A DNA stretch of 64,000 bases, taken from NCBI RefSeq assembly GCF_000711885.1, contig NZ_JONK01000012.1, positions 59,382 through 123,381 of the forward strand, read 5' to 3'. Every line of letters begins with the position of its first letter. The first letter of the stretch is position 1. This document shows, piece by piece, positions 8,697 through 19,919 of the stretch. The position numbers were made by a program, and so were the translations under genes. The notes beneath the pieces were generated by a model, which worked only from the letters and a program-made list of their open reading frames with translations, made no database searches and was not told the DNA's origin. The DNA is from Chromobacterium haemolyticum DSM 19808 (lineage in GTDB: Bacteria; Pseudomonadota; Gammaproteobacteria; Burkholderiales; Chromobacteriaceae).

Positions 8697-11600
8697 TCAC
8701 TCGAAGCGGCTGCGCCACCAGGCCACCAGTTCCTCGGCCGGCAAGGATCGCGAATAGAGGTAGCCCTGACCGCTATGGCAGCCGCGCGCCAACAGCAAGG
8801 CGTGCTGGGACTCGGTTTCCACCCCTTCGGCCAGCACTTGCAGGCCCAGGCTTTCCGCCATCGACACGATGGCCGCCACCATCGCCAGGTCGCGCTCGTC
8901 GCTATCCAGCCTAATGATGAAGCTGCGGTCTATCTTCAATTCATCGATAGGCAGCCGCTTGAGGTAGGACAATGAAGAAAATCCGGTGCCGAAGTCATCC
9001 ACGCTGACGTGAAAGCCCATACGTTTGAGCGTAGGCAGCGCCTTCATCGCGCTGTCCGCGTCCATCAAGGTGCCCTCGGTAATCTCAAGACACAGCTGCT
9101 CCGGCGGCGCCCCGCTTTCCTCGGCGATCAAACGCAAGCGCGACACGGCGTCCGGCAAACCAAAGAAGCGCGCCGAAAGATTAACGCTGACGCGCCAGGG
9201 CGGCAGCCCCTGCTCTCGCCAGGCCATGACCTGCTTGCAGACATTACGGAACACGTATTCGTCGATGTCGATGATCAGGCCGGTTTTTTCGGCGATGGCG
9301 ATGAACTCGGCCGGCGATTGCTTGCTCCCATCCAACTCCCAGCGCAACAAGGCCTCCACCCCCAACATATCCTGGCTGCGCAGCGTCAGTTGCGGCTGGT
9401 ACTCCAGCCTCAGCTCCTGCCGCTGCAGAGCCTGGCGCAGGCCGGTTTCAATCTGCAGGCGCTGACGCACGCCGTCGGCCATATCCTCGGAGAAGAAACA
9501 ATAGCCGTTCTTGCCCGCGTACTTGGCGCGGTACATCGCCATATCGGCGTCGCGCATCAAACCCTCCGGCGTGTCGGCGTCGCAGGGGCAGCAGCTAACC
9601 CCGATGCTGGCGGACAAAAAATAACGGTGATCCCCGTCCTGGCACGGCGTCGCCAGCGCCGCCAGCATCTGTTCGGCCAAGTGCTCGGCGTCGCCGTCCG
9701 CGGCGTTTTCGGCCAAAGCCACGAACTCGTCGCCTCCGATGCGGAACAAAAGGTCGTGCCCGCGCACGCAAGCGCGCAGCCGTTCGGCCACGATGCGCAA
9801 TAGGCGGTCCCCCACCTCATGCCCCAAGTTGTCGTTGATAAGGCGAAAATCGTCCAAATCCACCAACAACAGATACAAGCGCCGCCCCGAACGCTGATGA
9901 TTCCTCAAGCTCCATTGCAACCGCTCATTCAACTGCACGCGGTTGGGCAGCTGGGTCAGGCTGTCATGCTTGGCGAGAAACTCGATATCAAGTTGCGAAC
10001 GTTTCAAGGTGGATACGTCGCGGGCAAAACCCATCGCGCGCCGCGGCCGTCCCTGCTCGTCTCGCCACAGGCTGGCGCTCACCTGCATCCAAACCTGCCC
10101 CTGCTCCGGCGTGGCGACGCGAAACTGGCATTCGTGCAGGCTCTCTCCGGCCTCCGCCGGCAAAGCCAGCCACCGCCGGCGCAGCTCATCCAGATCCTCC
10201 GGATGGATTTGCCCCAGCAAAGCGTCCAGGCCGTCATGGCGATAGTCCTCGGCCCGCCCGAAAATACGCCCCACCGGCCCCTCCTCATGCAAGACGCCAT
10301 CGACCAGATCCACCTCCCAGGCAATCTGCTCCGCCGCGTACAACGCTTGCTTCAGACGCATCGCCGAGCGGCGCCGCTCTCCAATCAATCGCCCCACCCT
10401 CGCCAGCAACTCCGCCACGGAAAACGGCTTGAACAAAAACTCCTGCACGCTGTTCTGCAGCATCCGCAGCCGCAGCGAGTCGTCGGCCCTCGCAGACAGC
10501 ATCACCACTGGAATGTCCTCGGTCTGTCGATTGCCGCGCAGCGCCGACACCAGCTCTTCACCGCCCATGCCCGGCATCATCAGATCGCTAATGATCAAGT
10601 CCGGCTGCTCGCTCAAGGCCAATTGCAAACCGCGGCCGCCCTCCGGCGCCGTCATGACTCGATAATGTTTGCCCAGCGCACCGGCGATGAAGGCGCTCAT
10701 ATCGGGATTGTCTTCCACCAACAGCACCAGCGCTTGGCCGTTCTTGTCCGGCAAGGCCGTGGTCTCGCCCAGTTGCGGCGCGGGCAAAGGCACCGCGCCG
10801 CCGGCCAGCAGATCGTCCAGCCGCAAGTATTCCGACACCACCGGCGTTCCCGCCGGCGCCTCCAAGGGCAGGCTCAGTTGGAACAAGGCGCCGCCGCCCT
10901 CCGCCGCGGACAAACGCACTTCGCCATGGTGCAGTTCGATAAACTCCTTGACGATGGCCAGGCCCAGCCCGGTACCGCCATGGCGGCCGTAATCGCCGTC
11001 CTCCACTTGCACGAAGCGCTCAAAAACCTTGTCGCGCATCTCGGCCGGCACCCCCGGCCCATTGTCACGCACCCGAATGTCGGCTTGCCGGCCTCGCAGT
11101 TCCAGCGCGATCTGAATATGACCGCCGTCCGGCGTAAATTTGAAGGCATTGGACAGCAGGTTCAACAAAACCCGCTGCAACTTGATCGCATCGACCTGAG
11201 CCGGCGCCGTTGTCGGCGCGGCCACTTGGTAATCGATGCGTCTGTCGCTGGCCAGAGAGGCAAAATAAGAGGCTACATGGCGCACCAACTCGGCCAGATC
11301 CAGCTGCACATAACGCAGCTTCAGCTCCCCCGCGTCCAGCTTGGCCACGTCCAGCAAATCGTTCACCTGCTGCAACAACATGCGCGCCTGCCTCTGGATC
11401 AGGGATAGATTGGGCGCCTCCCCCGGCTCGGCTTGCCCGGACAGGAAGCGTTCGACCTGCCCCAGAATCAGCGTCAGCGGGGTGCGCAGCTCATGACTGA
11501 CATTGGCGAAAAATCGCGTCTTCATCTGGTCCAGCTCCCGCATTTGCTGATTCAAGCGGGCCAGTTCGCTATTCGATTCCTTCAAGTCGGTATTGGCGCG

Positions 11601-12122
11601 AGCGATCAGCGCGTGCTGATTCACCATTTCGGCTTCTAAGACCGCCGCATTATTCTTCAACCATTCGACGGAAAAATCCCGCACCGCGCTCTCGCCGCGC
11701 AAGCGCACAAACTCGCTGACATCCTGAACGCTGTGGATGATGCAGCTGACGCTGCCGTCGGCGCGCTTCACCGGCCAATTGGTCGGGCTCCAGTAGCGCT
11801 CCTCGAAGCTCCCGTCCGGTCGGGGAATATCGTATTTCTGCATCGCCATGCTGTCCTCAACCCCGGTGGACAGCACACGCTGCAAAGAAATGCGCAGATT
11901 GCGCGAGCCTTCGCCTTCCGGTTCGTCGGGATTGACCGGAAAGATATCGAACAGATTGCGCCCCAGGATGGACTCGCGCCGGGTCAGCGTCGTCTGCAGA
12001 TAAATATCGCTGGCGGCGACGACGTTGAAATCGGTGTCCAGCACCAAGTACAGCCCTGGCGACCGTTCGAACAGCAGCTGAAAATCCGGCGCGGCAATCG
12101 CAGCCGGCACGCTCAACGCCAA
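8697..12122 (-). CDS. Hybrid sensor kinase / receiver / PAS / GGDEF / EAL protein
   Basis: A 1141-residue cytoplasmic signalling protein with no membrane segment. In order: PAS domain (about 12-140), coiled coil (150-200), HisKA with the phospho-histidine at 210 (ANVSHELRTPLTLIL), HATPase with GGTGLGLAIVKEF, a receiver domain (about 470-590, aspartate in IISDLMMPGMGG), a second PAS, a diguanylate cyclase domain with an intact GGDEF motif (RIGGDEFVAL), and a phosphodiesterase domain with intact EAL (GVEALLRWEL), DDFGTGFSS and AEGVET motifs. Both catalytic sites look active, so it may make and break c-di-GMP. The start is TTG at 12122, supported by AGGAGG five bases upstream. The histidine kinase could phosphorylate its own receiver. 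Confidence 0.93.
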   Translation of the reverse strand: MALSVPAAIAAPDFQLLFERSPGLYLVLDTDFNVVAASDIYLQTTLTRRESILGRNLFDIFPVNPDEPEGEGSRNLRISLQRVLSTGVEDSMAMQKYDIPRPDGSFEERYWSPTNWPVKRADGSVSCIIHSVQDVSEFVRLRGESAVRDFSVEWLKNNAAVLEAEMVNQHALIARANTDLKESNSELARLNQQMRELDQMKTRFFANVSHELRTPLTLILGQVERFLSGQAEPGEAPNLSLIQRQARMLLQQVNDLLDVAKLDAGELKLRYVQLDLAELVRHVASYFASLASDRRIDYQVAAPTTAPAQVDAIKLQRVLLNLLSNAFKFTPDGGHIQIALELRGRQADIRVRDNGPGVPAEMRDKVFERFVQVEDGDYGRHGGTGLGLAIVKEFIELHHGEVRLSAAEGGGALFQLSLPLEAPAGTPVVSEYLRLDDLLAGGAVPLPAPQLGETTALPDKNGQALVLLVEDNPDMSAFIAGALGKHYRVMTAPEGGRGLQLALSEQPDLIISDLMMPGMGGEELVSALRGNRQTEDIPVVMLSARADDSLRLRMLQNSVQEFLFKPFSVAELLARVGRLIGERRRSAMRLKQALYAAEQIAWEVDLVDGVLHEEGPVGRIFGRAEDYRHDGLDALLGQIHPEDLDELRRRWLALPAEAGESLHECQFRVATPEQGQVWMQVSASLWRDEQGRPRRAMGFARDVSTLKRSQLDIEFLAKHDSLTQLPNRVQLNERLQWSLRNHQRSGRRLYLLLVDLDDFRLINDNLGHEVGDRLLRIVAERLRACVRGHDLLFRIGGDEFVALAENAADGDAEHLAEQMLAALATPCQDGDHRYFLSASIGVSCCPCDADTPEGLMRDADMAMYRAKYAGKNGYCFFSEDMADGVRQRLQIETGLRQALQRQELRLEYQPQLTLRSQDMLGVEALLRWELDGSKQSPAEFIAIAEKTGLIIDIDEYVFRNVCKQVMAWREQGLPPWRVSVNLSARFFGLPDAVSRLRLIAEESGAPPEQLCLEITEGTLMDADSAMKALPTLKRMGFHVSVDDFGTGFSSLSYLKRLPIDELKIDRSFIIRLDSDERDLAMVAAIVSMAESLGLQVLAEGVETESQHALLLARGCHSGQGYLYSRSLPAEELVAWWRSRFE

Positions 12123-12243
12123 CGCAGCCTCCTATTGATAGGGTTTACATACCAACGGCAAGCAGACTGCCGTCATATCCTCCATTAAATATGATATACG
12201 TATATTCACTCAACTCCAGTGTCAGATGGCCGCGTCTACACGC

Positions 12244-12270
12244 AAAAAAGCCCCGGCCAAGGCCGGGGCT
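12244..12270 (-). terminator. Rho-independent terminator of the glycine cleavage operon
   Basis: A 9-10 bp GC-rich stem (AGCCCCGGCC with GGCCGGGGCT) closes on a two-base loop and is followed on the minus strand by six Ts. It lies 23 bp after the gcvP stop, so it ends the gcv transcript. Confidence 0.92.
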
Positions 12271-12292
12271 GCTTTACGCTTGCCTGCGCGAA

Positions 12293-15145
<2,853 letters not shown>

Positions 15146-15220
15146 GAGTACGAGACCTTCTGTGCTTGCCGTCCGCGCCGCGGCTTTCGCGGCCAATCGG
15201 GTGTTGCTGGATATCCGGGC

Positions 15221-15260
15221 GAAAAAAACGCCTCGCGGCCAATCAGGACTGCGAGGCGGT
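15221..15260 (-). terminator. Terminator-like hairpin between gcvH and gcvP
   Basis: An 8-bp perfect stem (cgcctcgc at 15229-15236 with gcgaggcg at 15251-15258) is followed on the minus strand by seven Ts. It lies between the gcvH stop and the gcvP start. It could reduce read-through so that gcvP is expressed less than gcvT and gcvH, or gcvP may have its own promoter in the remaining 75 bp. Confidence 0.75.
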
Positions 15261-15268
15261 TTTCACCA

Positions 15269-15655
15269 TCAGGCGCCAATTTCCTTGGCGTAGGCGGCGG
15301 CGTCCATCAGGGCGTCCAGGTCCGCCGGATTCGCCGGCTTGATCTTGAAGAACCAGCCCGCCCCGTAGGGTTCACTATTGGCCAGTTCCGGTTCGGCTTC
15401 CAGTTCCTCGTTGATGGCCAGCACTTCGCCGGCAACCGGACAGTAAATGTCGGAAGCGGCCTTCACCGATTCCACCACGCCGGCCTGCTCTTCCTTGGCC
15501 AGCTTGGCGCCCACTTTCGGCAGCTCGACGAAAACGATGTCGCCCAGCAATTCTTGCGCATGCTCGGTAATGCCCACGGTCACGGAACCGTCAGCTTCCA
15601 GACGCAGCCATTCGTGGCTTTCAACGTATTTGAGTTCGGCGGGGATGTTGCTCAT
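15269..15655 (-). CDS. gcvH: Glycine cleavage system H-protein (lipoyl carrier)
   Basis: A 128-residue carrier protein whose lipoyl arm shuttles the aminomethyl group between P-, T- and L-proteins. The family start [19 protein letters not shown] is present, the lipoylated lysine lies in [11 protein letters not shown], and the C-terminal [15 protein letters not shown] is typical. Full length. It follows gcvT by 73 bp and precedes gcvP, with a terminator-like stem downstream. Expression should follow the glycine riboswitch ahead of gcvT. Confidence 0.97.
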   Translation of the reverse strand: MSNIPAELKYVESHEWLRLEADGSVTVGITEHAQELLGDIVFVELPKVGAKLAKEEQAGVVESVKAASDIYCPVAGEVLAINEELEAEPELANSEPYGAGWFFKIKPANPADLDALMDAAAYAKEIGA

Positions 15656-15728
15656 GAGTGTCTCCAGTCAAATCCAGGTCTTAACGATTATTCCCGGCCG
15701 CGTCGCGCGGCCTGCCTGAGCGATCGGC

Positions 15729-16817
15729 TCAGGCGAAAACTTTCTTGCCGTTGCGCACGAAAGGCATCTTGACCACGCGCACTTCGGTCAAGGTGCCGCG
15801 CAGGTCCACCAGCGCCTTGTCGCCTGTGCCTGCCGGCACGCGCGCGATCGCGATGGAATGCTTGAGCGTGGGCGAGAAGGTGCCGCTGGTGATCACCCCT
15901 TCGCCCACCCCTTCCACCACCACTTTCAGACCTTCGCGCAGCACGCCGCGCCCTTCCAGTACCAGGCCCACTTGCTTGGTCTTCACGCCGGCGGCTTTCT
16001 GCACCTCTAGCGCCTTGCGGCCGATGAAGTCGCGCTCTGCCGGTTCCCAGGCGATGGTCCAACCCATGCCGGCTTCCAGCGGGGAAACGGTTTCGTCCAT
16101 ATCGTGGCCGTACAGATTCATGCCGGCCTCCAGCCGCAGGGTGTCGCGCGCGCCCAGACCAATGGGCGCCACGCCGGCGGCCTGCAATTGTTGGAAGAAA
16201 GCGGCGGCTTCAACGCCGGGCAGCATCACTTCCAGGCCGTCTTCGCCGGTATAGCCGGTGCGGGCATAGAACCAGTCTCCTGCCGGCTGGCCTTGAAACG
16301 GCTTCAAGTTCTGGATGACGGCGGCGAGCTCGGGCTTGACCGAACAGACCTTGGCGATGGCTTGCGGGCCTTGCACCGCCAAGATGGACAGATCGCGTCT
16401 TACTTTGATGTCGACGTTGAAGTCCGCCTTGTGCCCTTCCATCCAGGCCAGATCCTTGTCGGTGGTGCCCGCGTTGACCACCATGCGATAGCCGTAGGAG
16501 GTCAGGTAGACGATCAGATCGTCCACCACGGTGCCGTCGGGCGTGAGCATGCCGGAATACAGCGCCTTGCCTTCGAAGCCCAGCTTGGCCACGTCGTTGG
16601 CGATCAGCCGCTGGAGCCAGGCCTTGGCGTCCGGCCCGCTGATGTCCAGCACCGTCATATGGGAAACGTCGAACATGCCGGCGTCGCTGCGCACGATTTC
16701 ATGTTCTTTTAGTTGGGAGCCGTAATGGATGGGCATTTCCCAGCCGGCGAAATCGACCATCTTGGCGCCGGCGGCGATGTGGGATTCAAACAGGGGGGTG
16801 CGTTTCGGGGCCGTCAT
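15729..16817 (-). CDS. gcvT: Glycine cleavage system T-protein (aminomethyltransferase)
   Basis: A 362-residue tetrahydrofolate-dependent enzyme that releases ammonia from aminomethyl-lipoyl-GcvH and forms 5,10-methylene-THF. Signatures include [25 protein letters not shown] at the start, FDVSHM, and the C-terminal [13 protein letters not shown] region. The frame stays open through the riboswitch upstream, so a longer reading is possible on paper. The ATG at 16817 is correct because it gives the family N-terminus and normal length. It is the first gene of the operon. A small GC hairpin (15715-15734) overlaps its stop codon. Confidence 0.97.
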   Translation of the reverse strand: MTAPKRTPLFESHIAAGAKMVDFAGWEMPIHYGSQLKEHEIVRSDAGMFDVSHMTVLDISGPDAKAWLQRLIANDVAKLGFEGKALYSGMLTPDGTVVDDLIVYLTSYGYRMVVNAGTTDKDLAWMEGHKADFNVDIKVRRDLSILAVQGPQAIAKVCSVKPELAAVIQNLKPFQGQPAGDWFYARTGYTGEDGLEVMLPGVEAAAFFQQLQAAGVAPIGLGARDTLRLEAGMNLYGHDMDETVSPLEAGMGWTIAWEPAERDFIGRKALEVQKAAGVKTKQVGLVLEGRGVLREGLKVVVEGVGEGVITSGTFSPTLKHSIAIARVPAGTGDKALVDLRGTLTEVRVVKMPFVRNGKKVFA

Positions 16818-16861
16818 TGGTGCGTCCTTAGCAAAAGCGTGTAGTGTTGCTCTATTCCCTA

Positions 16862-17057
16862 CACCCCTCTGTCCCTGCACCTGAGATTTTCCGGCCTTGC
16901 GACCGTTAGCCCCTTCGGTGGGCATCCGTGGACGCCGCTCTCCAGATTCGGCGAACTGGCTGCGGCCAGTCCGATAATGCAGTCCTTTTGCCTGAGCGAT
17001 TGCGGGTGCGCTTGCGCCTTCGGCGGTGGCGCGGACGGCCACTCTCTCCTGCATGAC
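16862..17057 (-). ncRNA. Tandem glycine riboswitch in the gcvT leader
   Basis: Two consecutive glycine aptamers lie in the leader of gcvT on the minus strand. Aptamer I (about 16976-17057) begins with GCAGGAGAGAG, has the CGCCGAAGGCGCAA core and ends in CGCUCAGGCAAAAGGAC. Aptamer II (about 16862-16950) begins UCUGGAGAGCG, has CACCGAAGGGGC, and ends AAUCUCAGGUGCAGGGACAGAGGG. These are the conserved P1/P3 junction sequences of the glycine riboswitch. In this class glycine binding usually turns the operon on. No clear terminator follows aptamer II before the gcvT ATG, 45 bp away, so control may be at the ribosome site. Confidence 0.95.
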
Positions 17058-17172
17058 GTGCCAGATTATGGTTGCTGGACCGGGCCTTGGCAAGCCGTGT
17101 TTATCTTCAACTTAAACAATGACTTAAAATATTCGAAACCGCAAATCATTGAACGGATATTGCTTCGTTTAA

Positions 17173-17208
17173 GATCGATTACGAACACATTTCACTTCGT
17201 TATCGATC
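17173..17208. promoter_or_regulatory. 13-bp inverted repeat, probable operator in the dhaKL/gcvT divergent region
   Basis: Arms GATCGATTACGAA and TTCGTTATCGATC form a 13-bp dyad with one mismatch, with a 10-bp spacer. A further TTCGTT lies just upstream at 17164-17169, so TTCG/CGAA half sites are repeated. The position, 100-135 bp before the dihydroxyacetone kinase start, suits an operator for a dimeric regulator. Which regulator is unknown. Confidence 0.5.
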
Positions 17209-17306
17209 ACGCAATCGACAAATTCCCCCTCCAAGCAAAGCTGATCGTAAGATGACATCCATCTTTACCCAGCACGAGCTCTATCCGATATGGAAAGGAA
17301 ACCACC

Positions 17307-18998
17307 ATGCGAAAACTAATCAACGATCCGCGCCATGTGGCGCGGGAAATGCTGGAAGGCCTGGCCGACACCCTGCCCGGCCTGGCCCTGCTCGAAGAGG
17401 AAAACGTCTTGCTGCGCGCGGATCTTCCGGCTGGCGGTCAGCTCGACAAAGTGGCGCTGATCTCCGGCGGCGGCAGCGGCCACGAGCCTGCCCACGCCGG
17501 CTACATCGGCCACGGCATGCTGGACGCCGCCGCAGTGGGCGACGTATTCACCTCGCCCAGCGTAGACACCGTGCTGGCGGCGATCCGCGCCGTCGCCGGC
17601 CCTAAAGGCGTACTGCTCATCATCAAAAACTACACCGGCGACCGGCTGAACTTTGGCCTGGCGGCGGAGCTGGCCCGTGCCGAGGGCATTGCCGTCGACA
17701 GCGTGGTGGTGGCCGACGATGTAGCGCTTCGGGACACCGTGGAGCCGGCGCGCCGTCGCGGCATCGCCGGCACCGTGCTGGTGCACAAGATTGCCGGCGC
17801 GGTTGCCGCCAGCGGCGCCAGCCTGGCCGAGGTCGCCGCCGCGGCGCGGCAGGCGGCGGAACAGGTAGCCACCATGGGCGTGGCGCTGGGCGCCTGCACC
17901 GTGCCGGCAACCGGCCGCCCCGGCTTTCAACTGGACGACGACGAAGTAGAGTTGGGCCTGGGCATTCACGGCGAAGCCGGGGTACGCCGAGTGCCGCGCC
18001 AATCCGCCGACGCCTTGTGCGCGACGCTGCTCGACGCCATTGTCAGGGACCGCGGTTGGCAGGCCGGCCAACGGGTGGCAATGCTGGTCAACGGCCTGGG
18101 CGGCACTCCGCCGATGGAGCTCGCCATCGTGGCGCGCAGCGCGCTGGCCTCGGCGCGACGGCTCGGCTTGCATGTGGAACGGCTATGGAGCGGTAATTTC
18201 ATGACCGCGCTGGAAATGCCGGGCTGCTCGCTGTCGCTGCTGGCGCTGGATGAGCAGCGCCTCGGCTGGCTGGATCAAGCCACCCAGGCCCCTGCCTGGC
18301 CCGGCTCCGGCCTTCTGCCGGCGCGACGCCAGCTGCGACCGGCGCCGCCGCGCGCGGCAGCAGAAGCCCTCTCCACCGCCAAAGCCGACCCCCAGCTGCG
18401 CGCCGCGGCTTGGGCCGCGGCCAAGGCGCTGGACGCCGCCGAACCGCTGTTGACCGAACTGGACGGAGCGGCAGGCGACGGCGATCTGGGCGTCAGCATG
18501 CAGCGCGGCGCGGCGGCAATCCGCGCCTTGCCGGACAGCGCCTGGAGCGATCCGGCCACGGCGCTGCGCACCGTCAGCCAGGCCTTGCGCCAAGCCATCG
18601 CCGGTAGCTCCGGCCCGTTCTACTCAACAGCCCTGCTGCGCGCGGCGCGGCGGCTGGACTCATCGAACGCGCCCAGCCCGCTCGACTGGGCCGCGGCGTT
18701 CAAGGACGGCGTCGCCGCCATCGCGGAACTGGGCGGCGCGCAGGTGGGCGACCGCACCATGCTGGATACATTAACGCCAGCCGCCAACGCTTTCGAAGCC
18801 GCTCTGAACGACGGCCAAAGTCCAAACGCGGCGTGGCGTTCCGCGCTGGAGGCGGCGGAACTCGGCTGCGCGGCCACCGCCGCCATGCGGCCGCGCTTGG
18901 GACGGGCCAGCTATCTGGGCGAACGAGCGCTAGGCGTGCCCGACGCGGGAGCCAACGCCGCGCTGGTCTGGTTGAAGGCGCTGGCCGGCTACGCTTGA
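17307..18998 (+). CDS. Dihydroxyacetone kinase, fused DhaK-DhaL (ATP-dependent)
   Basis: A 563-residue kinase that phosphorylates dihydroxyacetone to DHAP. The DhaK part (1-330) has the glycine-rich LISGGGSGHEPAHAGYIG, the substrate-pocket KNYTGDRLNFG, and the covalent substrate-binding histidine at residue 221 in GLGIHGEAG. The DhaL part (about 350-563) has the Mg-ATP aspartates in LDGAAGDGDLGVSM (around 386-395). Both halves in one chain mean ATP is the donor, as in Citrobacter and eukaryotic enzymes, rather than the PTS. AAAGGA precedes the ATG. It stands alone, divergent from the gcv operon, with an inverted repeat upstream that could be its operator. Confidence 0.95.
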   Translation: MRKLINDPRHVAREMLEGLADTLPGLALLEEENVLLRADLPAGGQLDKVALISGGGSGHEPAHAGYIGHGMLDAAAVGDVFTSPSVDTVLAAIRAVAGPKGVLLIIKNYTGDRLNFGLAAELARAEGIAVDSVVVADDVALRDTVEPARRRGIAGTVLVHKIAGAVAASGASLAEVAAAARQAAEQVATMGVALGACTVPATGRPGFQLDDDEVELGLGIHGEAGVRRVPRQSADALCATLLDAIVRDRGWQAGQRVAMLVNGLGGTPPMELAIVARSALASARRLGLHVERLWSGNFMTALEMPGCSLSLLALDEQRLGWLDQATQAPAWPGSGLLPARRQLRPAPPRAAAEALSTAKADPQLRAAAWAAAKALDAAEPLLTELDGAAGDGDLGVSMQRGAAAIRALPDSAWSDPATALRTVSQALRQAIAGSSGPFYSTALLRAARRLDSSNAPSPLDWAAAFKDGVAAIAELGGAQVGDRTMLDTLTPAANAFEAALNDGQSPNAAWRSALEAAELGCAATAAMRPRLGRASYLGERALGVPDAGANAALVWLKALAGYA

Positions 18999-19002
18999 CG
19001 AT

Positions 19003-19030
19003 GCGGCCGCCGCAAGCACGCGGCGGCCGC
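19003..19030. terminator. Strong hairpin between convergent dhaK-L and dipeptidase genes
   Basis: An 11-bp perfect stem (GCGGCCGCCGC with GCGGCGGCCGC) around a 6-nt loop lies between two converging stop codons. It is symmetrical and so could act on both transcripts, but there is no T-run on either side. It may be a 3'-end stabiliser or a Rho-assisted stop. Confidence 0.5.
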
Positions 19031-19036
19031 GTCAAA

Positions 19037-19780
19037 TCAGGACGGCTCCAGCTCCATGGACGGGTAAACCCAGTCCACGCCCAAAGCCTGCCCCCACAGG
19101 CAGTCGCCCAAGTCGTAATGCCACCACTCCTCGGCATAATTGCTGAAACCGGACTGTTTCATCAGATTGAACAAGACGCGACGATTGTGACGCACCGCCA
19201 ACCATCGTTCGGACGAAAAGCCCTGCGCGGGATCGTGCGGCACTTCGAAGTAGTCGGTGCGCGACGCCGGCTCGGCCGCGTCGAAAGCGGTGCCGAAATC
19301 GCAGATCTCCCCGGTATCCCGCCGGCAGATCGCCAGATCAATCGCGCCGCCCGAATTGTGCGGCAGCACCGCGAAACGGGCGGTATCGTCGGGATGGGCG
19401 GCAAACAAGCGCGCCTGCCGCTCCACCGCCGCCGCGTCCCAATCCGGATGCGCGGCGCGCACCTCGTCCAACACCATATGAAATAGATCGGCCTGAGTCT
19501 CGCGGCTGCGGTAAGCGTCGAACAACAACAGGCCGTAATCCGGGGCCAGCCGCGCCGCCGCCTCGCGCAAGCGGCGCGCAACAAAGGCCCGTGCCGACAT
19601 TCGCTCGGCGCAGCCTTTGCGGCCGGCGAGGTAATAGCTGTTTTCCGGAAACAAACCGTCCGCGCGCTCCAGCGCGCAAGGCTCGTTTTCCTCCCTCATC
19701 TGCGCCAGCGTTAACGCGTCCGGCATCGGGTAAGCGAAATCGATGGCGACAAGCAGGCTATCGACGGCGGCTATCCTCAT
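19037..19780 (-). CDS. D-alanyl-D-alanine dipeptidase, VanX/DdpX family
   Basis: A 247-residue zinc dipeptidase of peptidase family M15D, which splits D-Ala-D-Ala. The metal-site motif HNSGGAIDL supplies His and Asp; the second motif EEWWHYDL supplies the catalytic Glu and a His ligand; the arginine in FDAYRSRETQ matches the transition-state arginine. No signal peptide is present, so it acts in the cytoplasm. The chosen ATG (19780) has GGGAG five bases upstream; a longer upstream reading gives no extra domain. There are no van genes nearby. The next gene on the same strand is an amino-acid transporter, which suggests peptidoglycan or peptide recycling. Confidence 0.9.
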   Translation of the reverse strand: MRIAAVDSLLVAIDFAYPMPDALTLAQMREENEPCALERADGLFPENSYYLAGRKGCAERMSARAFVARRLREAAARLAPDYGLLLFDAYRSRETQADLFHMVLDEVRAAHPDWDAAAVERQARLFAAHPDDTARFAVLPHNSGGAIDLAICRRDTGEICDFGTAFDAAEPASRTDYFEVPHDPAQGFSSERWLAVRHNRRVLFNLMKQSGFSNYAEEWWHYDLGDCLWGQALGVDWVYPSMELEPS

Positions 19781-19871
19781 GGCAACTCCCAGTCTGAAAC
19801 CAAAGCGCCCTAGTAAGCCACCAGCCAGCGGCATAGACAAGTCCATTTCGCCATGACGATAGCCTTGATCA

Positions 19872-19897
19872 CAAAGAAAACGCGGCCGAGGCCGCGT
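19872..19897 (-). terminator. Rho-independent terminator of the APC transporter gene
   Basis: A 7-bp stem (CGCGGCC with GGCCGCG) with a two-base loop is followed on the minus strand by TTTTCTTT. It lies 23 bp after the stop of the transporter gene. Confidence 0.8.
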
Positions 19898-19919
19898 GTC
19901 GGATCCAGCGCCGCCTCAC

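Noticed and set aside
16818..17093. N-terminal extension of the gcvT frame through the leader
   Set aside because: The bases are the glycine riboswitch; the family start of GcvT is at 16817.
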